Below, piece after piece: positions 26,599-35,608 of a stretch of DNA of 64,000 nucleotides. Under the pieces are notes generated by a model that was not told the DNA's origin, ran no database searches, and saw only the letters and a program-made list of their open reading frames with translations. Origin of the DNA: Virgifigura deserti (GTDB taxonomy: Bacteria; Pseudomonadota; Alphaproteobacteria; Dongiales; Dongiaceae); the NCBI GenBank assembly GCA_003576685.1, contig QOZR01000005.1, positions 186,001 to 250,000 on the forward strand, written 5' to 3'. The position numbers and the translations under genes were made by a program. Positions within the stretch are counted from its first letter, which is position 1. The number at the start of each line of letters is the position of its first letter.

Positions 26599-27584
26599 GC
26601 CCATCGCCGCTGCTCTCGGTCCGCGACCTGAGCGTTCATTTCACGCTCGGTGCCGGTGGGCTGTTCTCGCGCCGCAAGCCGGTCCTGCTGCGGGCGGTGG
26701 ACGGGGTGAGCTTCGATCTCCGCCCCGGCGAGACGCTTGGCCTCGTCGGCGAGTCGGGTTGCGGCAAGTCGACGCTCGGCCGCGCCGTCCTGCGCCTTCT
26801 GCCGTCGGCTGCGGGCCGTGTCGTCTGGCTCGGCCAGGACCTGGCCGCGCTCTCGACCGCGGCGATGCGGCAGAGGCGCAAAGAGATGCAGATTATCTTC
26901 CAGGACCCGCTCGCCTCGCTCAACCCGCGGATGACGGCCGGCGAGACCATCGGCGAGCCGTTGAAGACCTTCCGGCCGGACCTGAAACCCGCAGAGGCGA
27001 AGCGGCGCATTCAGGAAATCATGGCGAAGGTCGGCCTGCTGCCGCAGCAGATTAACCGCTATCCGCACGAGTTCTCCGGCGGCCAGTGCCAGCGCATCGG
27101 AATCGCCCGGGCGATGATCAACGATCCCAAGCTGATCGTCTGCGACGAGCCGGTCAGCGCCCTCGACGCCTCGATCCAGGCGCAGATCATCAACCTGCTG
27201 ATGGACCTGCAGCGCGAGACCGGCCTGTCGCTGATTTTCATCTCGCACAATCTGAGCGTCGTGCGCCAGATCAGCCACCGGATCATGGTGCTCTATCTCG
27301 GCAAGGTGGTCGAGCTGGCCGACCGCGACCAGCTCTACCGCAATCCGCGCCATCCCTATACCCAGGCGCTGATCTCGGCGGTGCCGATTCCGGACCCGGA
27401 TCTGGAACGAGCGAAGCAGCGGCTGGTGCTGAGCGGCGACCTGCCCTCGCCGCTCGATCCGCCCAGCGGCTGCCGGTTTCGAACGCGCTGCCCCAAGGCG
27501 ACGGAAATCTGCGCCCGCCTGTCGCCGTCGCTATTGGAAATCGAACGCGGCCACGAGGTGGCCTGCCATCATTGGGACGAGTAG
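26577..27584 (+). CDS. oppF: Oligopeptide ABC transporter ATP-binding protein OppF
   Basis: The second ATPase, 335 residues: Walker A GESGCGKST, signature FSGGQCQRIGIAR, Walker B LIVCDEPVSALD and the C-terminal extension CRFRTRCPKATEIC. The N-terminal leader LLSVRDLSVHFTLGAGG leads into an OppF-type insertion. The ATG overlaps the oppD end, with GGAGAGGAAG upstream. It closes the operon and is followed by a symmetrical hairpin. Confidence 0.93.
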   Translation: MPPAAPLGPSPLLSVRDLSVHFTLGAGGLFSRRKPVLLRAVDGVSFDLRPGETLGLVGESGCGKSTLGRAVLRLLPSAAGRVVWLGQDLAALSTAAMRQRRKEMQIIFQDPLASLNPRMTAGETIGEPLKTFRPDLKPAEAKRRIQEIMAKVGLLPQQINRYPHEFSGGQCQRIGIARAMINDPKLIVCDEPVSALDASIQAQIINLLMDLQRETGLSLIFISHNLSVVRQISHRIMVLYLGKVVELADRDQLYRNPRHPYTQALISAVPIPDPDLERAKQRLVLSGDLPSPLDPPSGCRFRTRCPKATEICARLSPSLLEIERGHEVACHHWDE

Positions 27585-27589
27585 GAAGC

Positions 27590-27612
27590 CCCTCTCCCCT
27601 TATGGGAGAGGG
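27590..27612. terminator. Symmetrical hairpin between convergent oppF and gapR
   Basis: CCCTCTCCC-CTTAT-GGGAGAGGG is a perfect 9-bp stem located 5 nt after the oppF stop and 10 nt before the gapR stop on the other strand. There is no T-run, so it could be an inefficient bidirectional terminator or an mRNA-stabilising structure. Such CCCTCTCCC hairpins are also common as dispersed intergenic elements in GC-rich genomes. Confidence 0.45.
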
Positions 27613-27622
27613 CGCACAACCT

Positions 27623-27871
27623 CTACTCGACCAGCCCCAGCGCCTGCTTGTACAGGTCGAGCAGCGACTCCTGCTCCTGCCGGTCGTTGGCGTCCATCTT
27701 CCGCAGGCGGACGATCTGCCGCATGATCTTGGTGTCGAACCCGGTCCCCTTGGCCTCGGCGTAGACTTCGCGGATATCGTTGGCGAGTCCCGCCTTTTCT
27801 TCCTCCAGCCGCTCGATCCGCTCGATCAGCGAGCGCAGCCGATCCGCCGCGATTCCCCCGACATCCGCCAT
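27623..27871 (-). CDS. gapR: Nucleoid-associated protein GapR (DUF2312)
   Basis: An 82-residue coiled-coil protein of the UPF0335/DUF2312 family. The core RLRSLIERIERLEEEKAGLA, the segment VYAEAKGTGFDTKIMRQIVRLRK and total length match GapR, which in Caulobacter clamps overtwisted AT-rich DNA ahead of polymerases and stimulates topoisomerases. It is near universal in alphaproteobacteria. The ATG has GGAGACG upstream. It stands alone, convergent with opp. Confidence 0.92.
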   Translation of the reverse strand: MADVGGIAADRLRSLIERIERLEEEKAGLANDIREVYAEAKGTGFDTKIMRQIVRLRKMDANDRQEQESLLDLYKQALGLVE

Positions 27872-27999
27872 GCCTTCGTCTCCGTCCTAATCTGCTCTTT
27901 CGGGAAGCCCCATGCCCGGTCCGGGCACGGGAGGGCGGAACATATCGAGGCGGCGGACCGGCTGCAAGACTCTCGACGCGCAGAGACGACGCACAGAGA

Positions 28000-28305
28000 T
28001 CACGCGTGATTGCGGCTGGTGTGCCCCGCGGCCCAGGCCTGCTTCTGCTCGGGCGTCGCTTCCGTCTGGTGCTTCGCCTTCCATTCGTCATAAGGCATGC
28101 CGTAGACGATCTCGCGCGCCTGGTCGTAGCTCATCTCGAGCCCGCGCTCCTCGGCCGCCGCGCGGTACCATTTCGACAGGCAGTTGCGGCAGAAGCCGGC
28201 GAGATTCATGAGATCGATGTTCTGAACCTCGGGATGCGCGCGGAAATGCTCCACCAGGCGGCGGAAGGCAGCAGCTTCCAGTTCGGTGCGGGTCTTGTCG
28301 TCCAT
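28000..28305 (-). CDS. DUF1244 family protein
   Basis: A 101-residue protein with the conserved DUF1244 core: an N-terminal helical half (AFRRLVEHFRAHPEVQNIDL) and the signature GFCRNCLSKWY, followed by EMSYDQAREIVYGMPYDEWK. Members occur widely in proteobacteria and have no established role. The CxxC may bind a metal. GGGGAGAG precedes the ATG at 28305. It lies 128 nt upstream of gapR on the same strand. Confidence 0.9.
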   Translation of the reverse strand: MDDKTRTELEAAAFRRLVEHFRAHPEVQNIDLMNLAGFCRNCLSKWYRAAAEERGLEMSYDQAREIVYGMPYDEWKAKHQTEATPEQKQAWAAGHTSRNHA

Positions 28306-28378
28306 AAGTCTCTCCCCGTCCTCTCTCATATGGCTCGGATATGGGCCTCGGGCCTCCGGATTGCCAACGCGGCATCCG

Positions 28379-29515
28379 TCAAAGACCCTCGACGGTCTCC
28401 TCGATCAGCAGGTCGACCACGGCCTTGAGCGCATCCTCCCGGCTCTGCCCAGCCTCGAGGGCCTGGGCGAGCCTGGCACGCTGGCGATGGGCGCTGGTGC
28501 CGCGCTGCAGGATCGTGCGCGCATGCTCGATTTCGGTCGTGCAGCCGAAGAACTCGGCATCCTCGCGCGTCAGAGCGATGATCTCCTCCAGCAGCTCGGG
28601 ATAGGAGACGATCGCGCCGCGGCCGAAATCGACCAGCCCCTCGTCGAGCCCGTAGCGCTGCGCCCGCCAGCGATTCTCGTTGACCAGCATCATGGCATAG
28701 CGCCGCCAGCGCTGGTTGGCGCGCCGCAGCCGCCAGAGCATCCGGATGAGGCAGCGATAGATCGCGGCGATGCAGATCCCGTCGTCGAGCCGCGTGCAGA
28801 CGTCGGCGATCCGCATCTCCAGCGTCGGGAAGCGCACGCTCGGCCGCACGTCCCACCACAGCTTGCTGCCGTCCTCGATCAGGCCGGCGTCGACCAGGAT
28901 GCGCAGATGCCGCTCGAACTCGCCATAACTGTCGAAATATTCCGGCAGGCCGGTGCGCGGAAGCTCGTCGAACACCGCCAGCCGATAGGATTTCAGGCCC
29001 GTATCCTCGCCGCGCCAGAAGGGCGAGGAGGTGCTGAGGGCAAGGAGATGCGGCAGGAAATAGGCGACCTGCCCCATCAAATCGATGCGAAGCTGCGGGT
29101 CCTCGATGCCGATATGCACATGCATGCCGCAGATCAGCAGCCGGCGGGCCGGCGTCTGAATGTCGCGGGCGAGGATGTGATAGCGCTCCTTGTCCGTATG
29201 CTTCTGGGCATCCCAGGCGGCGAAGGGGTGGGTCGACGCGGCGATCGGCGCCAGGCCGTGGCGACCGGCGACCTCCGCCACCGTGCTGCGCAGATGGGCG
29301 AGCTCGGCCCGCGTCTCGGCGAGGCTCCGGCAGACGCTCGTGCCGACCTCGATCTGGCAGCGCAGGAACTCCGGGCTGACCTGCGCCTGCAGCAGGTCCT
29401 GGCATTCCTCCATCATGCCCGGCGGCGGATCGCGGACCAGATCGCGGCTGGCGCGATCGACCAGCAGATATTCCTCTTCGACCCCAAGAGTGAAGACGGG
29501 CTCAGGGCGCGTCAT
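28379..29515 (-). CDS. YbdK-type carboxylate-amine ligase (GCS2 family)
   Basis: A 378-residue enzyme of the glutamate-cysteine ligase family 2. It opens [13 protein letters not shown], the acidic ATP/metal motif of GCS2, and contains [10 protein letters not shown] and [10 protein letters not shown]. coli YbdK shows weak gamma-glutamylcysteine ligase activity; the natural substrate is not settled. Its start overlaps the stop of the upstream N-formylglutamate amidohydrolase gene by 4 nt, so both are translated together and may act in one glutamate-related step. Confidence 0.9.
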   Translation of the reverse strand: MTRPEPVFTLGVEEEYLLVDRASRDLVRDPPPGMMEECQDLLQAQVSPEFLRCQIEVGTSVCRSLAETRAELAHLRSTVAEVAGRHGLAPIAASTHPFAAWDAQKHTDKERYHILARDIQTPARRLLICGMHVHIGIEDPQLRIDLMGQVAYFLPHLLALSTSSPFWRGEDTGLKSYRLAVFDELPRTGLPEYFDSYGEFERHLRILVDAGLIEDGSKLWWDVRPSVRFPTLEMRIADVCTRLDDGICIAAIYRCLIRMLWRLRRANQRWRRYAMMLVNENRWRAQRYGLDEGLVDFGRGAIVSYPELLEEIIALTREDAEFFGCTTEIEHARTILQRGTSAHRQRARLAQALEAGQSREDALKAVVDLLIEETVEGL

Positions 29516-30342
29516 TCGTAGTGGACCACCCGAAAAATCTCGTCATCGACAAGAATCGACGTGAGCGCATCGGCGAGCCGATCGGCCCAACTCTCGGCCC
29601 CGTGGCGCGTATCGATCAAATCCTGCCGTATCTCAATCAACACGTTGGCAAGGCCCAGCTCGTCGCCATGGACGGCAGTCGAATAGCCATGCTCATCCCG
29701 CGCCGTATAGGGCTCGTTGTCGCCGACGCACAGTTCCGGATCGGCCGCGAGCCTCTCCATCAGAGGAACGGGAATGCGCGGATCACGGTTCCATAGGATG
29801 CCGACATGCCAGGGCCGCTCGACTCCGCCGAACACCGGTGTGAAGCTGTGCATCGAGATCAGCGCCGGCACGATGCCGGCCCGCCGGCGGCCCTCGATCA
29901 GCCGGGCGACCGCATCATGGTAAGGCTGAAAGCAAGCCTCGGCGCGTTGCACCCGCTGAGCCGCCGTCAGGCCGCGATTGCCCGGAACATCGATACCGTC
30001 GCTGACCTGGGCAATCGAGGTCGGGTTGTCGAGACGCCGGTTGCAGTCGATCACCAGCCGCGAATAGCCGGCAAGCACGGCGGGCGCGTCGAGCCGCTTC
30101 GCTAGGCGCCGGGTCACGTCGGCGATGCCGATGTCCCAGGCGATGTGTCGGGCCAGCGTGACTTCATCCAGCCCCAGCGTCTTGAGGGCGGCCGGAATCG
30201 CCTGGCCGGCATGGTCGCAGATCAGCACCACCCGCGCGGCGCCGTCGGGATTGACGACCTCGAACGGCGGCGGGTCCTGGGGCCCGAGCAGCGGCCGCCG
30301 AGGCGCGGACGCGGGCTGAGGCGGCGGCGCTGGATCAGGCAT
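29512..30342 (-). CDS. N-formylglutamate amidohydrolase family protein
   Basis: A 276-residue zinc-dependent amidase of the HutG/FGase family. The metal motif appears as LICDHAG near the N terminus and HSFTPV later, with GGNEP-like [17 protein letters not shown] towards the C terminus. Canonical FGase hydrolyses N-formyl-L-glutamate in histidine degradation, but no hut genes are here. The ATG at 30342 starts a proline-rich leader; homology begins about 25 residues later. It is coupled by ATGA overlap to the YbdK-type ligase. Confidence 0.85.
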   Translation of the reverse strand: MPDPAPPPQPASAPRRPLLGPQDPPPFEVVNPDGAARVVLICDHAGQAIPAALKTLGLDEVTLARHIAWDIGIADVTRRLAKRLDAPAVLAGYSRLVIDCNRRLDNPTSIAQVSDGIDVPGNRGLTAAQRVQRAEACFQPYHDAVARLIEGRRRAGIVPALISMHSFTPVFGGVERPWHVGILWNRDPRIPVPLMERLAADPELCVGDNEPYTARDEHGYSTAVHGDELGLANVLIEIRQDLIDTRHGAESWADRLADALTSILVDDEIFRVVHYE

Positions 30343-30442
30343 GGGCGGCAATAGACCAAATCGGCCGTTCGTCTGCAAGCTGGCGAAATGCAGCCCGATT
30401 GACCGGCTGCGACAGTCCGGCTTAAAACCGTCGCGCGGCCTA

Positions 30443-30475
30443 GCCCTCATCCTTCGACAGGCTCAGGATGAGGGC
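30443..30475. repeat. Dispersed hairpin element, CTTCGACAGGCTCAG type, copy 2
   Basis: GCCCTCATCC-N13-GGATGAGGGC is a perfect 10-bp stem whose loop is the shared core TTCGACAGGCTCA. It lies between two divergent genes, so this copy is not a terminator. Confidence 0.75.
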
Positions 30476-30512
30476 CGGACCGCGCCTCCGACGGCTCCGC
30501 AGGGCGACCGGC

Positions 30513-31514
30513 ATGAACACGCACACCTTCTTCTGCATCGACGCCCATACCTGCGGCAATCCGGTCCGGGTCGTCGCCGGCGGCGCGCCGCCGCTCGTGG
30601 GCGAGACAATGAGCGAGAAGCGGCAATATTTCCTGCGGCATCTCGACTGGATCCGCACCGGCCTGATGTTCGAGCCGCGCGGGCATGACATGATGTCGGG
30701 CAGCATTCTCTATCCGCCAACGCGGCCCGACTGCGACCTCGGCATTCTGTTCATCGAGACGAGCGGCTGTCTGCCGATGTGCGGCCACGGTACCATCGGG
30801 ACGGTAACCGTGGCGCTCGAACGCGGGCTGGCGGCGCCGCGGGAGGACGGCGTGCTGCGGCTCGATACGCCGGCCGGGCTGGTCGAGGCGACCTATCTCC
30901 GTGACGGCGCCCATATCGAGTCCGTGCGCATTCGCAATATCGCGTCCTATCTGCACGCTACCGACGTGCCGGTCGACTGCCCGGAGCTGGGCACGCTGAC
31001 CGTCGACATCGCCTATGGCGGCAATTTCTACGCAATCGTCGAGCCGCAGGCGAATTACGGCGATTTAGCAGACCTCGACCCCGGGCAGATCCTGCGGCTC
31101 AGCCCCATCGTCCGGCAGCGGCTGAACGAGACCGGCGACTATGTTCACCCGGAAAATCCGACGATCCGCGGCGTCAGCCACGTATTGTGGACGGGACGGC
31201 CGCGCGACCCCCGGGCACACGCCCGCAATGCGGTGTTCTATGGCGAGAAGGCGATCGACCGCAGCCCCTGCGGCACCGGCACCTCGGCGCGGATGGCGCA
31301 GCTTGCCGCCCGCGGCGCCCTGAAGCCGGGCGACGACTTCATCCATGAGAGCATCATCGGCAGCCTGTTCAACGGCCGCGTCGAGGCCACCGCGCGCGTC
31401 GACGATCGCGACGCGATCGTGCCGTCGATCGAGGGCTGGGCCCGGATCACCGGCTTCAACACGATCTTCATCGACGACCGCGACCCCTACGCGCACGGCT
31501 TTCAGCTGGTCTGA
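30513..31514 (+). CDS. 4-hydroxyproline 2-epimerase (proline racemase family)
   Basis: A 333-residue enzyme of the proline racemase fold. Both catalytic cysteines are present: C90 in LPMCGHGTIG and C253 in DRSPCGTGTSA. The two-cysteine pattern supports an epimerase or racemase; a trans-3-hydroxyproline dehydratase would have one replaced by Thr or Ser. The 4-hydroxyproline epimerase call rests on overall similarity, with proline racemase as the alternative. The usual partner genes (D-hydroxyproline oxidase, deaminase, aldehyde dehydrogenase) are not adjacent. ATG at 30513 gives the standard start NTHTFFCIDAHTCGNPV. Confidence 0.88.
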   Translation: MNTHTFFCIDAHTCGNPVRVVAGGAPPLVGETMSEKRQYFLRHLDWIRTGLMFEPRGHDMMSGSILYPPTRPDCDLGILFIETSGCLPMCGHGTIGTVTVALERGLAAPREDGVLRLDTPAGLVEATYLRDGAHIESVRIRNIASYLHATDVPVDCPELGTLTVDIAYGGNFYAIVEPQANYGDLADLDPGQILRLSPIVRQRLNETGDYVHPENPTIRGVSHVLWTGRPRDPRAHARNAVFYGEKAIDRSPCGTGTSARMAQLAARGALKPGDDFIHESIIGSLFNGRVEATARVDDRDAIVPSIEGWARITGFNTIFIDDRDPYAHGFQLV

Positions 31515-31537
31515 CAGAGCGGATTTAAAACCCGCCC

Positions 31538-33016
31538 CTACGGCGCGTCCGCAGCGACGGACGGTGCGGCGCCTTTGCGCGTGCCTTCGCGGAAGAAATT
31601 GAAGAGCCGCAACCCCGACCGCGGTGCGGCGAGCATTACCGTGCCGATATAGATCACGGCGCCCGTGGGCACGATCGCTGCCAGAACGAGAATATCGGAC
31701 CAGCCGACCAAGAGCCACGCCTTGAGCGCGAACAGGCTGGCAACCATAAGCGCCGCGGCGAGCAGCGGAACGCCCGCTCCCCTGAACTGCTCCAGGAAGC
31801 CGATTCCAAGGCTTCGATGCAGGAGCCAGAGACTCATCGGCAGGGTGAAGACGTGCTGGCCGGCGGAAACGACGGTCGCGATGACGATGCTCTCCCTGCC
31901 GAACAGAAGAAGCCCGGTGATCGTGATCACGAAGCCGCCGATGCTGGCGACCAGGACCAGCTGCGGGCGGCCCAGCGCCTTGTAGACGACCGGGGTGAAC
32001 TGCCGGAGGGCCGTCCCGATCGCGCCCAGCGCGAGAATCTGGACCAGCAGAGCGGATGGCATCCATTGCGCGCCGAGGATGAGGCCGACCATTTCGGGCG
32101 CGCAGACGAAGATGCCGGCAAAGATCGGCACGGTCACCACCGCATTCATCTCCGTGGCTTCCATGAAGCCGCGCCGGAGCTTCGCCCTGTCGTGCTGGAT
32201 CCGCGAGAACATGACCAGGGCGACATGGGAGACGGCATTGGTGAGTATGAACCGAAGGGTGTCGATCAGCTTCGTGGCGATGTTGAAATAGCCGAACGCC
32301 GTCACCCCCAGGAAGTAGCCGACGAGAACCGCGAACAACCGGATCTTGCTCTGCAGGATGAATTGGGACAGGAAGACGGGAATCGCGAACCGCAGGAGCT
32401 CGTCCAGGCGGGCAAAGGAATAGCGCAGCTTGGGCCGGCGCGTGGCGCTCGCCCAAACCCAGAGGGCGGCGAAGGCGCTCGAAGCCACGTTCTGCGCCAC
32501 AAGGCTCCAGACTCCGAAGCCGGAGAAGGCCATGGTGATGCCGATGGCGGCGCCGCAGACACGCCCGCAAAGCGAACGCAGGGCAACCGGCTTGAACCGC
32601 AGCTCGCGACGAAAGCTGGCGAGCAGGACGCCGCTCGAACTGCTGAACAGCAGGCTGAGACTCATCCAACCGAGGATCGAGCCCAACGTCGGCTCGTCGA
32701 AAAGATCGGCGAGCAGCGGCGCAGCGAGCCAGCAGCCGCAGACGAGCACCACCGCTAAGCCCATGCAGGTCCAGAGCGCGGTGTCCAGATGCGCCTCATC
32801 GAGCTGCTTCCGCTGCACGATCGCGTCGTGGAAGAGCATCTCCACGACTAGGTTCAACAGCTGAACGATGCCGAGAGCCAGGGCCGCGATGCCGAATTCG
32901 GCCGGGCCAAGGAGCCGCGCGAGGACGATGGCGGTGATCAGCATCAAGCCCGAAAGGCCGCCGCTTTCCAGCGCGGACCAGACCAAGGAACGTGCCGCCG
33001 CCCGCCGTCCGGTCAT
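31538..33016 (-). CDS. Polysaccharide flippase (oligosaccharide translocase family)
   Basis: A 492-residue integral membrane protein with about 12-14 hydrophobic helices. It belongs to the MOP superfamily, polysaccharide translocase type (Wzx/WzxC-like), which flips lipid-linked sugars across the inner membrane. Visible features are the N-terminal RSLVWSALESGGLSGLM with ARLLGPAEFGIAALAL, and the central GYFNIATKLIDTLRF typical of the family. No glycosyltransferase cluster surrounds it. It is an orphan between the hydroxyproline epimerase and a drug/metabolite exporter. Confidence 0.88.
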   Translation of the reverse strand: MTGRRAAARSLVWSALESGGLSGLMLITAIVLARLLGPAEFGIAALALGIVQLLNLVVEMLFHDAIVQRKQLDEAHLDTALWTCMGLAVVLVCGCWLAAPLLADLFDEPTLGSILGWMSLSLLFSSSSGVLLASFRRELRFKPVALRSLCGRVCGAAIGITMAFSGFGVWSLVAQNVASSAFAALWVWASATRRPKLRYSFARLDELLRFAIPVFLSQFILQSKIRLFAVLVGYFLGVTAFGYFNIATKLIDTLRFILTNAVSHVALVMFSRIQHDRAKLRRGFMEATEMNAVVTVPIFAGIFVCAPEMVGLILGAQWMPSALLVQILALGAIGTALRQFTPVVYKALGRPQLVLVASIGGFVITITGLLLFGRESIVIATVVSAGQHVFTLPMSLWLLHRSLGIGFLEQFRGAGVPLLAAALMVASLFALKAWLLVGWSDILVLAAIVPTGAVIYIGTVMLAAPRSGLRLFNFFREGTRKGAAPSVAADAP

Positions 33017-33204
33017 GCTTCTTGCGAGTCCTCAGTTATCGGCGTGAAGGGCACCGCAGCAATCACCGCCCTGCAACGCCGGAGAAGGCCGGGCTCGGCC
33101 GACGGCCGGACGCTGCCACTCACGCGACCGGGTCGTCAATGGAAAACGGCAGCTTGGGAAAACGGTAGCTTGGCGGCCGGCTGGCGCAGCCCTATAAGGG
33201 CGGC

Positions 33205-34137
33205 ATGACGACCGCCTCCTCCATCCTGCCCGATAGCGGGCAGGCGCGCCTCGGCCTTGTCGTGCTCATTGCAGGCGCGATCACGATTTCCTTCTCGGGC
33301 ATTTTCGTCAAGCTGTCGGAGCTCGGCCCCTCGGCCACGGCCTTCTACCGGCTGTTCTTCGCTCTTCCGGTATTCTGGCTGTGGCTGGAGCTCGAGGCGC
33401 GCGGGCCCCTTCCACCCACCCGGCCGGCGACATGGCGGGACTACTGGCACCTGGCGGTGGCGGGCCTGTTCCTGGCCGGCGACCTCGCCTTCTGGCACTG
33501 GGCCCTGACGCTGAGCTCCGTCGCCAATGCGACGCTGCTCGGCAACGCCGCGCCGATCTTCGTCACGCTCGCCGGCTGGCTGTTCTTCGGGGAGCGCTTC
33601 ACCAGGACCTTCCTGGCCGGCCTTCTCCTGTCGATTGTGGGGGCCGTCGGCCTGATCGGCGGAAGCTTTTCGCTGAGCATCGAGAATCTGGTGGGCGACC
33701 TGTTCGGCGTCGTCACGGCTGTCTTCTATGCCGGCTACATCATCGCGGTGAAACGGCTGCGGGCGCAGTTCTCGACGGCCACAATCATGATCTGGAGCGG
33801 CGCTGCTACCTGCGCGGCACTGCTCGTGGTCGCGCTGCTGTCCGGCGAAAGCCTGATCGCGACCAGCCTTTACGGCTGGGGCGTCCTGATCGGCTTGGCG
33901 CTGCTGTCGCAGGCGGGCGGGCAAAGTATGATCGCCTGGGCGCTGGCGCATCTGCCGGCCGCCTTTTCCTCCGTCAGCCTTCTGATCAACCCGGTCGCGG
34001 CCGCGATCTTCGCCTGGATCATTCTCGGCGAAGCCATCGGGCCGTTGCAGGCGACGGCCGGCTTCGTCGTCCTGGCCGGCATCGCGCTCGCCCGTCGCGG
34101 TAGCCGGGCCAAGCCCGTCCCAGAAGCGACGATATGA
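33205..34137 (+). CDS. EamA-family drug/metabolite transporter
   Basis: A 310-residue membrane protein with ten predicted helices in two EamA repeats, each ending in an alternating hydrophobic block (first: FVTLAGWLFFGERFTRTFLAGL; second: VAAAIFAWIILGEAIGP). This family exports amino acids, metabolites or drugs; the substrate cannot be read. The second helix motif FSGIFVKLSELGPSATAFYR is characteristic. ATG at 33205, just after a short leader divergent from the flippase gene. Confidence 0.88.
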   Translation: MTTASSILPDSGQARLGLVVLIAGAITISFSGIFVKLSELGPSATAFYRLFFALPVFWLWLELEARGPLPPTRPATWRDYWHLAVAGLFLAGDLAFWHWALTLSSVANATLLGNAAPIFVTLAGWLFFGERFTRTFLAGLLLSIVGAVGLIGGSFSLSIENLVGDLFGVVTAVFYAGYIIAVKRLRAQFSTATIMIWSGAATCAALLVVALLSGESLIATSLYGWGVLIGLALLSQAGGQSMIAWALAHLPAAFSSVSLLINPVAAAIFAWIILGEAIGPLQATAGFVVLAGIALARRGSRAKPVPEATI

Positions 34138-34290
34138 CGCACCCGATATAAAGCGGGGCGCAACCTATTGACCGTTTCCCTGTTCTCCGGTCTATCAGTG
34201 ATCAGGTCATAGCGTGCGGCGGATCGGCGAGCAGAGCCGACGACGCCAAGACCGCGTCGAGCCTGAGCGCGCCTGATCAGGAGTTCTATC

Positions 34291-35571
34291 GTGTCGATCG
34301 CTCCCCGCACCCTACTTTGCAACCTGTTCGATGCCGCGCTTGCCGCGGCCGATCCGGCGCGGTGCGTGCCGCCGCACCTGCCGCCGCGGCCGAAGGGTCG
34401 CACCGTGGTGATCGGCGCCGGCAAGGCGGCGGCCTCGATGGCCCGCGCCGTCGAGGAGAACTGGGATGGTCCGCTTTCGGGGCTGATCGTCACACGCTAT
34501 GGGCATGGCCTGCCCTGCACGCGCATCGAGGTGGTCGAGGCGGCTCATCCGGTGCCGGACATCGCGGGACACCAAGCGGCCGCGCGCATCCTCGCGATGG
34601 TTCAGGGGTTGTCGGCGGACGATCTGGTCCTGGCGCTGATTTCCGGCGGCGGCTCGGCCTTGCTGTCGCAGCCGGCGCCCGGCCTGACGCTCGAGGACAA
34701 GCAGCGGATCAACGCCGCCCTACTGCGGTCCGGCGCGAACATCGCCGAGATGAACTGCGTGCGGAAGCATCTCTCGGCCATCAAAGGCGGCCGGCTGGCC
34801 GCCGCCGCGGCCCCAGCCCGGCTGGTCAGCCTGCTGATCTCCGACGTGCCCGGCGACGATCCGGCGGTGATCGCGTCCGGGCCGACGGTCGCCGATCCGA
34901 CGACCTTCGCCGACGCGCTGGCCATCCTCGAGAAATACCGGATCACCGAGCCCGAGGCTGCGGTTGCCCATCTGCGCGCGGCCCGGGACGAGACGCCGAA
35001 GCCCGGCGATCCGCGCTTGGCCGCCTCGGAAACCGTCATCGTGACGCGCCCGCAGGCATCGCTGGAGGCGGCCGCGGCCGCGGCGCGCCAAGCGGGCCTG
35101 ACGCCGGTGATCCTGGGCGACGGTATCGAGGGCGAGGCGCGCGACGTCGCGCTCGTCCATGCCGGCATCGCCCGGCAGGTGGCGAGGCACGGGCAGCCGG
35201 TACCGGCGCCTGCGGTCCTGCTGTCAGGCGGCGAAACCACGGTGACCGTGCGCGGCGAAGGACGCGGCGGCCGCAACGCCGAGTTTCTTCTGGCGCTGGC
35301 GGTCGCGCTCGACGGCCATCCCGGCATTCATGCCATCGCCGGCGACACCGACGGGATCGACGGGACCGAAGACAATGCCGGCTGCCTGCTGGCCCCCGAC
35401 AGCCTCGCCCGGGCCCAGGCGCTGGGCTTCAGCGGCAAGGCGCGGCTGGCGGACAATGACGGCTATGGGTTCTTCGCGGCGCTCGACGATCTGGTGATCA
35501 CGGGTCCGACGCGAACGAACGTTAACGATTTCCGTGCCATCCTCGTGCAGCCGGGACCTGCCGGGGGGTGA
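34291..35571 (+). CDS. Glycerate 2-kinase (GckA/TtuD type)
   Basis: A 426-residue kinase of the DUF4147/MOFRL family that phosphorylates D-glycerate, feeding glyoxylate or serine-derived carbon into glycolysis. Motifs include VVIGAGKAAASMARAVE, the glycine-rich ALISGGGSALL, CVRKHLSAIKGGRLA, and the C-terminal MOFRL part GRGGRNAEFLLALAVAL followed by AGDTDGIDGTEDNAG. GTG start with CAGGAG about 7 nt upstream. A TTGACC promoter-like box lies at 34168. Pyruvate kinase follows 37 nt downstream, so both probably form one operon. Older annotation calls this family hydroxypyruvate reductase. Confidence 0.9.
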   Translation: MSIAPRTLLCNLFDAALAAADPARCVPPHLPPRPKGRTVVIGAGKAAASMARAVEENWDGPLSGLIVTRYGHGLPCTRIEVVEAAHPVPDIAGHQAAARILAMVQGLSADDLVLALISGGGSALLSQPAPGLTLEDKQRINAALLRSGANIAEMNCVRKHLSAIKGGRLAAAAAPARLVSLLISDVPGDDPAVIASGPTVADPTTFADALAILEKYRITEPEAAVAHLRAARDETPKPGDPRLAASETVIVTRPQASLEAAAAAARQAGLTPVILGDGIEGEARDVALVHAGIARQVARHGQPVPAPAVLLSGGETTVTVRGEGRGGRNAEFLLALAVALDGHPGIHAIAGDTDGIDGTEDNAGCLLAPDSLARAQALGFSGKARLADNDGYGFFAALDDLVITGPTRTNVNDFRAILVQPGPAGG

Positions 35572-35608
35572 CGCGCGATCGAACAGGAAGCAGGGGGTAA
35601 TCTTTCCG

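Noticed and set aside
27590..27612. The CCCTCTCCC hairpin as a CRISPR or attachment site
   Set aside because: It is a single copy at the junction of convergent genes with no repeat-spacer pattern or integrase.
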